A stretch of DNA of 64,000 nucleotides. Source: Gaiellasilicea sp963794385 (GTDB lineage Bacteria > Actinomycetota > Thermoleophilia > Gaiellales > Gaiellaceae). Shown here piece after piece: positions 1 through 7,613 of the stretch (position 1 is its first letter; each line of letters opens with the position of its first letter). Below the pieces are notes generated by a model. The model worked only from the letters and a program-made list of their open reading frames with translations, did no database searches and was not told the origin of the DNA. Location: assembly GCA_963794385.1 (NCBI GenBank), contig CAWCDT010000005.1, positions 93,987-157,986 on the forward strand. Direction: 5' to 3'. Both the position numbers and the translations under genes were made by a program.

Positions 1-441
1 GACGACGCTACTGATCTTCTTCCTACAGCGCACTGGCGCAGCCGATCGACTTCTCGGACGAGACGATGGCGGCCGCGCAGGCCCGTGCCGCACGGGTTCA
101 AGGAGGTCTTCCGCAACCCGTCCGAGCCCGCCCCCGCCGACGCGTGGGACCGCTTCGCAGCCGCACTCGACGACGACTTCTCGACGCCCGAGGCGCTGGC
201 GCTGATGCACGAGTGGCGCGACCACGACCTGCTCCGGCGGGCGCTCGACCTCTTCGGGCTGGCGGCCCTTGCCGAGCAGGCGGAGGCGCCGCCCGAGGTG
301 CACGAGCTCGCACGCGCACGCCAGGAGGCGCGGGCGGCACAGGACTTTGCGAGGGCCGACGAGCTCCGCGCGGAGATCGAGGACGCCGGCTGGGTGGTCC
401 GGGACGATCCGGACGGCTACCTGCTCGTCCCGAAGGCGTGA
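1..441 (+). CDS. cysS: Cysteinyl-tRNA synthetase, C-terminal part (cut by window edge)
   Basis: Charges tRNA-Cys with cysteine in the cytoplasm. Only the C-terminal anticodon-side part is present: the motif DDDFSTPEAL and the tail (LARARQEARAAQDF, then a GWVVRDDPDGYLLVP-like ending) are typical of the DALR_2 region and extreme C terminus of CysS. The clean frame runs only from base 85. Upstream, the expected FSDE and AQARAAR stretches lie in other frames, so one base appears missing near 40 and another frame change lies near 100; I treat these as sequence indels. The stop overlaps the next start by four bases (GTGA), so cysS, rlmB, the NYN gene and probably sigH form one gene string. Confidence 0.85.
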   Translation, partial: DDATDLLPTAHWRSRSTSRTRRWRPRRPVPHGFKEVFRNPSEPAPADAWDRFAAALDDDFSTPEALALMHEWRDHDLLRRALDLFGLAALAEQAEAPPEVHELARARQEARAAQDFARADELRAEIEDAGWVVRDDPDGYLLVPKA

Positions 442-1157
442 CGCGGGAACAGGTCTACGGCCGCCGTCCCGTTCGCGAGGCGCTCCGCGGCCCGCGGGAG
501 GTGCTCGAGCTCTGGGCGACCGAGCGCGCCCTCGCCGCCGAGCCCTGGCTGCGGGACGAAGACGGCGACGGGCCGCGCGTGCAGGTCAAGCTCGACCGCG
601 AGCTCGGCGAGGCCGCCGAGACGCGCGACCACCAGGGCGTCCTGGCCTGGTGCGAGCCGTACCGCTACGCGGACGGGCACGAGCTCGCGGCATCTGAGCG
701 GCCGCTCCTCGCCTGTCTCGACCAGGTCACCGACCCCCGCAATCTCGGCGCGGTGGTTCGCAGCGCCGAGGGCGCCGGCGCGACCGGAGTCGTCGTCCCC
801 GCCCACGGCTCGGCGCGGGTGACGGCCGCCGTCTGCCGCGCCTCCGCAGGCGCGGTCGAGCACTTGCCGGTTGCGGTCGTCCCGAACCTCGCTCGCTACC
901 TGAACGAGATCAAGAGCGCCGAGCTCTGGATCTACGCCGCGGCCGCCGAGGCCGGCCAGGACATGTGGGAAGCGGACCTGGCCGGGGGCCTGGCCCTCGT
1001 CTTCGGCGCCGAGGGCAAAGGGGTGCGGCCGCTCGTCCGGCGCGCCTGTGACGGCGCCGTCGCGATTCCGCTGGCAGGGAAGGTCGAGTCGCTCAACGTG
1101 AGCGTGGCCGCGGCCCTGCTCCTCTACGAAGCGCGGAGGCGAAGGCGCGATGGCTGA
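438..1157 (+). CDS. rlmB: 23S rRNA 2'-O-ribose methyltransferase, TrmH/SpoU family
   Basis: A 239-residue SPOUT-fold methyltransferase, the usual length for RlmB, which 2'-O-methylates a guanosine in 23S rRNA domain V using S-adenosylmethionine. The N-terminal 75 residues form the small RNA-binding domain. The three family motifs are intact: DPRNLGAVVRSAEGAG (about 99-114), GAEGKGVRPLVRR (about 190-202), and IPLAGKVESLNVSVA (about 210-224), the last two forming the knotted cofactor site. I place the start at the GTG that overlaps the cysS stop, because the open frame further upstream is only the out-of-frame cysS tail. Family members cannot be told apart with certainty by motif, so TrmH-like activity on another rRNA site is possible. 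Confidence 0.9.
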   Translation: MTREQVYGRRPVREALRGPREVLELWATERALAAEPWLRDEDGDGPRVQVKLDRELGEAAETRDHQGVLAWCEPYRYADGHELAASERPLLACLDQVTDPRNLGAVVRSAEGAGATGVVVPAHGSARVTAAVCRASAGAVEHLPVAVVPNLARYLNEIKSAELWIYAAAAEAGQDMWEADLAGGLALVFGAEGKGVRPLVRRACDGAVAIPLAGKVESLNVSVAAALLLYEARRRRRDG

Positions 1158-1584
1158 GCCGACCCTGTACCTCTTCGACGGCCACAACTTGCTCCACGCC
1201 GGGGACTACGAGGACCAGCGGGCGCTCACCGACGTGCTCGCCTCGTTCGTGGCGCTGCGCGGGGCCCGCGGCGTGCTCGTCTGGGACGGCCCGGGAACCG
1301 ACACGCAGGTCGGCCCGCTCGCGGTCCGTCATGCCCGGAACGCCGACGCGTTGCTGGAGCGGCTCGCGGCGGAGCATCGCGCCACCGAGCAGGTCTGTCT
1401 CGTCTCCTCGGACTTCGCGGTCCGCGGCACGTCGGGGCAGGAAGTGCAGAAGCGCTCGTCGCGCACGTTCCTCGCCGAGCTCGAGCAACCGCTCGGCGAG
1501 CAGCTGCGCGGGTCCCGTCTCGCGGACGCGCTCGACGACGAGACGCGTGCCCGCCTCGAGCGGCTGCGTCGAGGCGAATCCTAA
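1150..1584 (+). CDS. NYN-domain (YacP/Rae1-like) ribonuclease
   Basis: A 144-residue protein with a PIN-like NYN fold. LFDGHNLLHA at the N terminus, VWDGPG near residue 40 and LVSSDFAVR near residue 90 supply the conserved acidic residues and Asn that bind metal in this family. In Bacillus subtilis the homologue YacP (Rae1) is a ribosome-dependent mRNA endonuclease and sits between rlmB and sigH, exactly the position seen here. The start overlaps the rlmB stop by eight bases, so translation is probably coupled. That this copy cleaves mRNA on the ribosome is inferred from family and synteny. Confidence 0.8.
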   Translation: MAEPTLYLFDGHNLLHAGDYEDQRALTDVLASFVALRGARGVLVWDGPGTDTQVGPLAVRHARNADALLERLAAEHRATEQVCLVSSDFAVRGTSGQEVQKRSSRTFLAELEQPLGEQLRGSRLADALDDETRARLERLRRGES

Positions 1585-1593
1585 ACTGCCACA

Positions 1594-1607
1594 CGAACAT
1601 ACGTTCC
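1594..1607. promoter_or_regulatory. LexA (SOS) box-like palindrome upstream of sigH
   Basis: The 14-mer CGAACATACGTTCC fits the Gram-positive LexA consensus CGAACRNRYGTTYC at every position. It lies 27 bases upstream of the -35 of the predicted sigH promoter, in a locally AT-rich gap between the NYN gene and sigH. A LexA-bound site here would place sigH under DNA-damage control; a chance match cannot be excluded. Confidence 0.45.
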
Positions 1608-1634
1608 TAGCAGAATCGGTCCATTGCAAGCGAC

Positions 1635-1663
1635 TTGTAACTTGCGCAGGTCCTTGCTATCTT
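1635..1663 (+). promoter_or_regulatory. Predicted sigma-70-type promoter of sigH
   Basis: TTGTAA at 1635-1640 and TATCTT at 1658-1663 are separated by 17 bases, in an AT-richer stretch of an otherwise GC-rich window. The predicted transcript start is near 1670, giving a leader of about 75 bases before sigH. This allows sigH its own transcription apart from the cysS gene string. Confidence 0.55.
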
Positions 1664-1666
1664 CTT

Positions 1667-1692
1667 CCTCAACTTCAGGGTGAGAGTTGAGG
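1667..1692 (+). promoter_or_regulatory. Hairpin in the sigH leader
   Basis: CCTCAACT and AGTTGAGG form a perfect 8-bp stem with a 10-base loop right at the predicted 5' end of the sigH transcript. It could stabilise the mRNA or be an operator dyad. No T-run follows, so it is not an intrinsic terminator. Confidence 0.4.
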
Positions 1693-1744
1693 GTCCGGCA
1701 CGGCGGCCACACCGCTCGATCCCGCCAAAACCCAGGAGACCGCG

Positions 1745-2410
1745 ATGCCCGCTCAGCCTGTCACCGCAGTCAAGTCGGCGCAGAAGGCTCAACGAGAGCT
1801 TGAGGACTTGCAATTGGTCGTGAAGGCGCGGAACGGCAGTCAGCCCGCACTCGATGCCCTGATGCGTCGCTACACGGGCTTCGTGCGCCTGAAGGCGAGC
1901 TCGTACTTCCTCGCCGGCGGCGACTCGGAGGACCTCGTCCAGGAAGGGTTGATCGGCCTCTACAAAGCCGTGCGGGACTTCCGGGCCGACAAGGAGACGT
2001 CCTTCCGGAGCTTCGCCGAGCTCTGCGTGACGCGGCAGATCATCACCGCGATCAAGACGGCGACCCGCTTCAAGCACCAGCCCCTGAACCAGTACATCTC
2101 GTTCAGCCACACGCCCGCGGGGCAGGAATCGGAGGGCGAGTGCACCCTCGGCGACGCGCTCCCAGGACCCTCGACGAACGACCCCTCCGTGTGCGTGATC
2201 TCCACGGAGGAGCTCCAGAGCCTGGTCTTCACGCTCGGCACCGGCCTCTCGCGGCTCGAGGCCGAGGCGCTCCGCTGCTACCTCGAGGGGCTCTCGTACG
2301 AGGAGATGGCCGACGAGCTCGGGTGCGACTGCAAGACGATCGACAACGCCCTCCAGCGCGTCAAGCGCAAGATCCTCGCGCACCAGAAGACGCGTGAGGT
2401 CCTGAACTAG
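1745..2410 (+). CDS. sigH: RNA polymerase sigma factor, SigH (sporulation-type sigma-H) family
   Basis: A 221-residue sigma-70-family protein. Region 2 is clear (EDLVQEGLIGLYKAVRDFR, residues 62-80, with the downstream FRSFAELCVTRQIITAI segment), and region 4 carries a helix-turn-helix (GLSYEEMADELGCDCKTIDN, 182-201). Length, region 2 sequence and position behind cysS-rlmB-NYN match Bacillus SigH rather than ECF factors. The ATG is preceded by AGGAGA with five bases spacing. Its regulon cannot be read from the sequence; in Bacillus SigH controls the transition to stationary phase. It has its own predicted promoter with a LexA-like box above it. The 3' end overlaps a convergent gene by 50 bases. 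Confidence 0.9.
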   Translation: MPAQPVTAVKSAQKAQRELEDLQLVVKARNGSQPALDALMRRYTGFVRLKASSYFLAGGDSEDLVQEGLIGLYKAVRDFRADKETSFRSFAELCVTRQIITAIKTATRFKHQPLNQYISFSHTPAGQESEGECTLGDALPGPSTNDPSVCVISTEELQSLVFTLGTGLSRLEAEALRCYLEGLSYEEMADELGCDCKTIDNALQRVKRKILAHQKTREVLN

Positions 2411-2837
2411 CCGTGCCAAGGTTCGCGATCTCGTAAGTCGCTGCGAGGCGGATCCTTCGCGACTGGTTGTTGCGCGCCGGCGAAACCCTCAGCGCGCCTT
2501 GGCGGCGAATCTGAGCATCCTCGATCGGCACGAGGTAGACGCCGCGGGTCTCGGGACAATAGATGCCGAAAAAGTCGATCTCACCGAGGTAATCGCGGCG
2601 AAGTAATTTCGGGTTCGGGTGGTGGGCATACGAGCTGCACGCCGGGAACCTGATTGCACCCTCCTGCAACCTTCCCGTCTTGCATTGAACCCGGAAGAGG
2701 CCGGCGTCGTTCTCGATGACGAGGTCATACCGCGTATTCTCGCCGAACGGCACGAAAATCGCGTAGCCGGCCTGACTCAAGCCCAGCATCACGGCAAGCG
2801 TCGAGCGGTCACCGATCGCCTTCGGATGCTCCATCAC
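2361..2837 (-). CDS. PD-(D/E)XK endonuclease-like protein (group I intron-associated family)
   Basis: A 158-residue protein resembling the PDDEXK_5 family (PD-(D/E)XK domain often found beside group I introns). RYDLVIEN at residues 36-43 gives the metal-binding Asp, and FRVQCKTG at 48-55 gives the lysine, with Gln where the second acid is usually drawn, as in many members. EIDFFGIYCPETRGVYLVP is also typical. The family fold is a nuclease, but a target is unknown. It stands alone between sigH and tRNA-Thr; its last 16 residues run antisense through the end of sigH. No intron or restriction methyltransferase is visible nearby. Position beside a tRNA gene suggests possible acquisition by transfer, which is inference. 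Confidence 0.7.
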   Translation of the reverse strand: MMEHPKAIGDRSTLAVMLGLSQAGYAIFVPFGENTRYDLVIENDAGLFRVQCKTGRLQEGAIRFPACSSYAHHPNPKLLRRDYLGEIDFFGIYCPETRGVYLVPIEDAQIRRQGALRVSPARNNQSRRIRLAATYEIANLGTASSGPHASSGARGSCA

Positions 2838-2899
2838 TCAACCGTGCCCGAGGCATCGGCTGGGCCATGGCCTCTTCAGACAAGCACCGCCATCTCGCC

Positions 2900-2905
2900 T
2901 ACCAT
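2900..2905 (+). promoter_or_regulatory. Probable -10 element for tRNA-Thr
   Basis: TACCAT ends 13 bases before the first base of the mature tRNA, the right place for a short 5' extension. A clear -35 is not visible. Confidence 0.4.
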
Positions 2906-2918
2906 TCGTCCTCGTCAG

Positions 2919-2991
2919 GCCGGAGTAGCTCAGTTGGTAGAGCATTCGCCTTGTAAGCGAACGGCCGTGGGTTCGAGTCCCGCCTCCGGCT
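2919..2991 (+). tRNA. tRNA-Thr (anticodon TGT)
   Basis: Seventy-three bases fold into a full cloverleaf: acceptor GCCGGAG with CTCCGGC plus discriminator T, D stem GCTC/GAGC, anticodon stem TTCGC/GCGAA around the loop CTTGTAA, five-base variable loop, and T stem GTGGG/CCCGC with loop TTCGAGT. The anticodon TGT reads threonine codons. CCA is not encoded. A strong GC hairpin follows within 16 bases. Confidence 0.97.
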
Positions 2992-3006
2992 CCTCCAGAA
3001 ACGGTT

Positions 3007-3042
3007 GAAGCCCCGGTCCCTCGAAGGAGGGGCCGGGGCTTC
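3007..3042. terminator. Hairpin terminator between tRNA-Thr and the MMPL gene
   Basis: GAAGCCCCGG pairs with CCGGGGCTTC, and the inner TCCCTC region pairs further with the G run, giving a long GC stem. It sits just after the tRNA on the plus strand and just after the MMPL stop on the minus strand, so it can serve both. There is no clear T-run. Confidence 0.6.
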
Positions 3043-3061
3043 GGTCGTGCAGGAGGTGCGG

Positions 3062-5278
3062 TTAGGCGGGTTCGGGAACCGCGACCACCTCGGGTGCCCG
3101 CTCGTGCTCGAGGCGGGGGAGCCACCCGAGCCAGCTCGGCAGGTACCAGTTCTTGTCGCCGAGCAGCTTCATCGTGGCGGGGAGGAGCACCGCGCGGATC
3201 AGCGTCGCGTCGATCAGGATCGCGGCGGCGAGCCCGATGCCCATCTCCTTCATGTCGATCACCGGCAGCAGGGCGAACACCGAGAAGGTGCCGACCATGA
3301 CGACGGCTGCGCTGGTGACGACACCTGCCGTGGACTTGATCCCGTGGGCGACGGCCTCGTCGTTCGAGAGACCGCGGTCATAGGCCTCGCGGACGCGGCT
3401 CAGGACGAAGACGTGGTAGTCCATCGAGAGCCCGAACAGGATCACGAACAGGAACATCGGCAACCAGGGCGTGATGCCGCCGTTCGACTGGAAGTCGAGC
3501 AGGCTCTCGCCCCAGCCCCACTGGAAGACGGCGACGAGGATGCCGTACGCCGCTCCGACGGAGAGGAGGTTGAGCAGGATCGCCTTCAGGGCGACGACGA
3601 TCGAGCGGAACGAGACCAGCATGATCAGGAAGGCGAACAGGAGCACGAAGCCGAAGACGAGCGGCGCGGTCGTCGCCATCTTCGACTCCCAGTCCTTGTC
3701 CAGCGCGGTCGTGCCGGTGACGGCGTACTCGACGCCCTCGACCTCGCCGAGCGTGCTCGGCAGCAGGTCATCGCGCAGCGTCGCCAGGGCGGTCTGCGAG
3801 GCCGCGTCCGTGCTCGTGCCCGCGAGCGGGATCGAGAGCTGGGCGACCGTGCTGTCACGGCTGGCCTCGAGCTCGATCGGGCCCTTCATCTGGCCGGAGG
3901 CGAGCGCGTCCTTCTTCAGCTGGACGATCGCGTCCTGCACGGCGGGGGTGCGGACGTCGTCAGCCTGGATCGCGACGATCGCTGGGTCGTTGCCGCCCGG
4001 GAAGGCCGCGTCGAACTTCTTCAGCGGCTCGATCTCCGGGATCGAGATGTCGTCCACGCCCGTCGTGGCGGTGTTCAAGGACAACGCGGGGACGGCCAGC
4101 GCGACCAGCACGGCGCCTGCGGCGATCGCCGAGAAGACCGGGCGCCGGAGGACGCGGTCGAGGATCGCGCCCCAGAAGCGGCTCTCGCCGTCCTTGCTAC
4201 GGAGCCGGCCCAGGAACGGGATGCGACCCCTCTCGACCTTGTCTCCGAGCCTGCCGAGCAGGGCGGGCAGCACCGTGAGTGAGCCGAGCATGGCGACGGC
4301 CACGACCATCATCGTGCCGATCGAGAAGGACATGAACGTCTTGTCGCCGGAGAGGAACATGCCGGCCATCGCGACCAGGACCGTGATGCCCGAGATCAGG
4401 ACGGCACGGCCGGAGGTGGCTGCGGCGGCTTCGAGGGCGGCGTGCTCACTGCGTCCTGCCGCACGCTCCTCGCGCTCACGGCGGAGGTAGAAGAGCGAGT
4501 AGTCGATTCCGACGGCGAGGCCGATCAGCAGGATCACCTCGCCGATCTGCTCGTCGACAGGGATGAACTGGCTCGGCAGGGCGATCAGGCTCGTCGTCGC
4601 CATGACCGCGGTGATCGCCAGCAGCAGCGGGATCAAGGCGGCGACGGCGGAGCCGAACACGAACAACAGGATCACGAGCGTCAGCGGGATCGCGACCATC
4701 CCGGCTGTCTTCAGCATGTCGTTGAAGGCCGCGTCGGTCGCCTTGGTGGTCGTGACGCTGCCGAGCTGGTTGACCTCGAAGCCCGGGTGCTTCGCCGCGG
4801 TCTTGTTCACGGCGGCCTCGAGCTTGTCGATGTAGAGCGAGGCCTCTTCGTACGTGCCGACCGGCTGGTACTGCACCATCGCCGAGCGGCGGTCATCGGA
4901 GACGAGGTCGGCGTGCCCGACCTCGAGCGGCGTGTCGATCTTCCGGGCCTGCGGGAAGCCGTCGACGGTCTTGGCGACATCCTCGATCACGGCCTCGAAA
5001 GCCGGATCGTCGGCCTTCAGGGTCTTCGACTGGATCAGGACGATCTCGCCCTGCTCGTCGGCGGCCTCGGGGAAGCCGGCCTCGATCATCTTGGTCGCGG
5101 TAGCGGCCTCGCCGACAGCGAGGTCGTCGTCCTCGAGGTACTTCGTGCCGACCGCGCCGCCGATGTAGACGGACGCAATCACGAACGCGAGCCAGCCGAA
5201 GACCGCGGTCTTCCAGTGGTTCGCGCTCCACCGGCCCATGCGGGCTGCGACGTTGGTGCTCTGCTTCAGGGGTGACAT
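3062..5278 (-). CDS. MMPL-family RND transporter
   Basis: A 738-residue integral membrane protein of the MmpL/YdfJ branch of RND permeases. It has the expected two-fold layout: one N-terminal helix (near residues 24-42), a large periplasmic-type loop, five to six helices starting near residue 190, a second large loop and a final helix bundle. GLAVGIDYSLFYLRRERE (near 253-270) and GLSMDYHVFVLSRVREAYD are the paired family signatures, with the Asp residues that carry protons. The family exports lipids, siderophores or drugs; the substrate here cannot be told. I start at the ATG beginning MSPLKQSTN because an AGGAAAGGA ribosome site precedes it; the open frame further upstream is low-complexity read-through. 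Confidence 0.85.
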   Translation of the reverse strand: MSPLKQSTNVAARMGRWSANHWKTAVFGWLAFVIASVYIGGAVGTKYLEDDDLAVGEAATATKMIEAGFPEAADEQGEIVLIQSKTLKADDPAFEAVIEDVAKTVDGFPQARKIDTPLEVGHADLVSDDRRSAMVQYQPVGTYEEASLYIDKLEAAVNKTAAKHPGFEVNQLGSVTTTKATDAAFNDMLKTAGMVAIPLTLVILLFVFGSAVAALIPLLLAITAVMATTSLIALPSQFIPVDEQIGEVILLIGLAVGIDYSLFYLRREREERAAGRSEHAALEAAAATSGRAVLISGITVLVAMAGMFLSGDKTFMSFSIGTMMVVAVAMLGSLTVLPALLGRLGDKVERGRIPFLGRLRSKDGESRFWGAILDRVLRRPVFSAIAAGAVLVALAVPALSLNTATTGVDDISIPEIEPLKKFDAAFPGGNDPAIVAIQADDVRTPAVQDAIVQLKKDALASGQMKGPIELEASRDSTVAQLSIPLAGTSTDAASQTALATLRDDLLPSTLGEVEGVEYAVTGTTALDKDWESKMATTAPLVFGFVLLFAFLIMLVSFRSIVVALKAILLNLLSVGAAYGILVAVFQWGWGESLLDFQSNGGITPWLPMFLFVILFGLSMDYHVFVLSRVREAYDRGLSNDEAVAHGIKSTAGVVTSAAVVMVGTFSVFALLPVIDMKEMGIGLAAAILIDATLIRAVLLPATMKLLGDKNWYLPSWLGWLPRLEHERAPEVVAVPEPA

Positions 5279-5457
5279 GACTGGGCGACGTCCTTTCCTG
5301 CGGTGGGGGGCCGTGCGGAGAGGGACGGGATTGGACAGCTCCAGCCTTCTCGATCGGGGGCGCGGGCGAAATGCGGCGTCCAGGTGTCCCGAGGTACGGG
5401 GAGCCTCACCGGCGGAGTGGGGGCGGGCCCCGCCCTCGCGAGGCGCCGGCAAGCACG

Positions 5458-5485
5458 AAGCCCCGCCTGTTTCGAGGCGGGGCTT
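5458..5485. terminator. Intrinsic-type terminator hairpin
   Basis: AAGCCCCGCCT and AGGCGGGGCTT form a perfect 11-bp stem around a six-base loop. It lies 25 bases beyond the stop of the PAP2-type gene on the minus strand and separates it from the MMPL gene. Confidence 0.75.
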
Positions 5486-5510
5486 TGCGCTCTTCCGGGA
5501 GGAGGAAGCT

Positions 5511-6301
5511 CTAGGCCGCTTCGGCCAGGTCGCGAGGCGACCGGATCCGATGCGACGCGTGCAGCTGCACTGGCTCGGCGACCGGGGCGGGCGCCGAGAG
5601 GCGGGAAGCGGTGACCCATCCGGCGGCGACGACGAGCCCGCCTGCGACTGCGTCGAAGAAGAAGTGGTTGCCCGTCGCCACGATGATGAGCAGCATCAGG
5701 AGCCGGGTACGCGGCGCCGGCGAGCCGGAACGACCGCCGCGTCGCGAGCTGCGCGAGCGCGACGCCGACGATCAGCGCGTAGCCGAAGTGCAGGCTCGGG
5801 ACGGCGGCGATCGGGTTATAGAGGCTGCCGAGCAGGTCGGAGCTGAGGTCGAGCCCGGTGTGGCTCGTGACCGTGTCCGCGAAGCCCATGTTCGCGAGCC
5901 GCGGCGGCGCCGCCGGATAGAGGACGTAGCCGACGAGCGCGAGCGCTGTGCTCACGATCAGCGTCGTGCGCACGAACGGGAACGCGTGCGGGCGGCGGCG
6001 GTGGACCCAGATGAGCACCGCCGCGGTGCCCGCGAAATGGAGGGCGACGTAGAGGAAGCCGAGCAGCGCAGGGACGCCCGGCAGCGCGGCTGCCAGGTTC
6101 TGCACGTCACGCTCGACGAAGAGATTGAGCCGGCTCTCGAGCGCGACGATGTCTGCCGTGTGCGCAGCGGGCCGCCGCCCAGTCCTCGCCGCCGAAGCCG
6201 CGGACGAGCTCGTAGGCGCCGTACAGGACGGCCAGCGCTGCGAGCTCGACGCGACCCGGATAGGGCCGGTCTGCGAGTCTGCGGAAGCGATCGAAGGACA
6301 T
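5511..6301 (-). CDS. PAP2-superfamily phosphatase/transferase (frameshifted)
   Basis: A membrane protein of the PAP2_3 (inositol phosphotransferase-like) family. The three phosphatase motif regions can be found when frames are joined: YPAAPPRL, PSLHFGYALIVG and GNHFFFDAVAG; the two His of the last two form the usual phosphohistidine and acid-base pair. The N terminus (MSFDRFRRLAD) and two halves of the body lie in three frames, with breaks near 6168 and near 5702. The frames rejoin at conserved positions, so I see indels in the sequence rather than a dead gene. It likely dephosphorylates or transfers head groups of lipid-linked substrates at the membrane. A GAGAGT hexamer eight bases before the ATG resembles the leaderless -10 elements seen elsewhere. 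Confidence 0.7.
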
Positions 6302-6404
6302 GTCCGCAGACTCTCAGCGGGCCTCGCCTCGGGCCATGGGGCGAGCCAGCGTTTCGAAGTGCGGCTATCCGTACTGCCCAGCTTCGGCAGTCGCAGCTAG
6401 GCGT

Positions 6405-7601
6405 TTAACTGCGGAGTAGCGCGAGCACCGCGAGCACCCTGCGGTGGTCCTCCGCAGTGGCGGGAAGGCGCAGCTTCACGAAGATGCTCGTCACGTGTTT
6501 CTCCACCGCTCGCAGCGTGACGAAGAGACGCTCGGCGATCGCCTGGTTGGAGCGCCCTTCGGCCATCAGCTCGAGCACCTCGCGCTCGCGCGGCGAGAGA
6601 TCATCGATCGGGTCGTCGCGCCGGTGACGACCGACGAGCTCGCTGACCACGGTCGGGTCGAGGGCAGAGCCACCCTCCGCGACGCGGCGCACGGCAGCCG
6701 CGAACTCGTCGATGTCGGCGACCCGGTCCTTGAGCAGGTAGCCGACGCTCTCCGCGCTGTCGGAAAGGAGCTCCATCGCATAGACGGGCTCGACGAACTG
6801 CGAGAGCACGAGCACGCCGGTCTCCGGATGCCGCTCGCGGATCTCCTTGGCCGCCCGGAGGCCCTCGTCGGTCTGCGTGGGCGGCATGCGGATGTCCACG
6901 ACCGCGACGTCCGGCTGGTGCATCGCGACGTGGCGAAGCAGGTCCTCCGCGTTCCCCGACTGCGCGACGACGTCGAAGCCGGCCTCCTGGAGCAGCCGGG
7001 CGATCCCCTCGCGCAGCAGCACCGAGTCGTCTGCAAGCACGACGCGCACCGGTGTGGCGCCCGGCCGGGCCCGCAGCGGGGGAAAGTCTCCGCCCAGTCC
7101 GGGCTCGTCGAGCTGGTAGATGCGCTCCGGCTCGGGCAGGTCGGGCAGCAGCCAGAGGCCGAGGTCCCGGAGGTCGCGACCCGGCGTGAGCACGGTCGCG
7201 GCCGACTCGGACGTGATGATCTGGCCGCCGTGGCCGGCCGAGGCGATCCGGTAGGCGCGGTGCACGTCGACGCCCACGTAGCCGTCGTCTCCCAAAGCCG
7301 CCGTGCCGGTGTGGATGCCGATCCGGACGCGCACGGGCGCCGGCCAGTGGTGACCGGTCAGCAGCCGCTGCGCGTCGCACGCGGCGGAGGCGGCCTCCTC
7401 CGTCGAGGCGAAGACGGCAAAGAGCTCGTCGCCCCGCGAGTCGACCTCGTGCCCGCTCGAACCGGAAAGGGCCTCTCGTAGCAGCCGCCTGATGTCACCG
7501 AGGACGGGTTGCCACTCGGCGCCCAGCTCGCGGGCAAGCCGCGTCGAGCCTTCGACGTCGGCGAACAGGAAGGTGACGGTGCCCGTCGGGAGCGAGCTCA
7601 C
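6405..7601 (-). CDS. Class III nucleotide cyclase-like domain fused to NarL-type response regulator
   Basis: A 398-residue three-domain protein. Residues 1-175 are a class III cyclase homology domain: the two metal-binding Asp are present (LFADVEGST and SRGDELFAVF), but the transition-state Asn is His in VDVHRAYRI, so activity is doubtful. Residues 185-305 are a receiver domain (VLADDS acidic pair, VVDIRMPP phospho-Asp, switch residues ending in YLLKDR). Residues 335-398 are a LuxR-type helix-turn-helix (LSPREREVLELMAEGRSNQAIA). The GTG start has a TAGACT hexamer six bases upstream and no ribosome site. It probably binds DNA on phosphorylation, and the cyclase-like part may sense a nucleotide. 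The kinase gene 400 bases upstream is a candidate partner. Confidence 0.85.
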   Translation of the reverse strand: MSSLPTGTVTFLFADVEGSTRLARELGAEWQPVLGDIRRLLREALSGSSGHEVDSRGDELFAVFASTEEAASAACDAQRLLTGHHWPAPVRVRIGIHTGTAALGDDGYVGVDVHRAYRIASAGHGGQIITSESAATVLTPGRDLRDLGLWLLPDLPEPERIYQLDEPGLGGDFPPLRARPGATPVRVVLADDSVLLREGIARLLQEAGFDVVAQSGNAEDLLRHVAMHQPDVAVVDIRMPPTQTDEGLRAAKEIRERHPETGVLVLSQFVEPVYAMELLSDSAESVGYLLKDRVADIDEFAAAVRRVAEGGSALDPTVVSELVGRHRRDDPIDDLSPREREVLELMAEGRSNQAIAERLFVTLRAVEKHVTSIFVKLRLPATAEDHRRVLAVLALLRS

Positions 7602-7607
7602 TCCCAG

Positions 7608-7613
7608 AGTCTA
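7608..7613 (-). promoter_or_regulatory. -10 element, leaderless start of the cyclase-receiver gene
   Basis: TAGACT on the minus strand ends six bases before the GTG at 7601. Its edge abuts the long inverted repeat at 7613-7657. Confidence 0.5.

Noticed and set aside
2361..2837. Group I intron or restriction-modification system at the PD-(D/E)XK gene
   Set aside because: No intron core, no methyltransferase or specificity subunit beside it, and sigH and the tRNA are uninterrupted.
5279..5457. M-box-like sequence (GGTGAGGCTCC and nearby paired CACC) upstream of the MMPL gene on the minus strand
   Set aside because: The first block resembles the magnesium M-box core, but the downstream conserved GCCC-GAAA and GACGCC blocks are not in order, and the gene is not a magnesium transporter. 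I see only a local hairpin.
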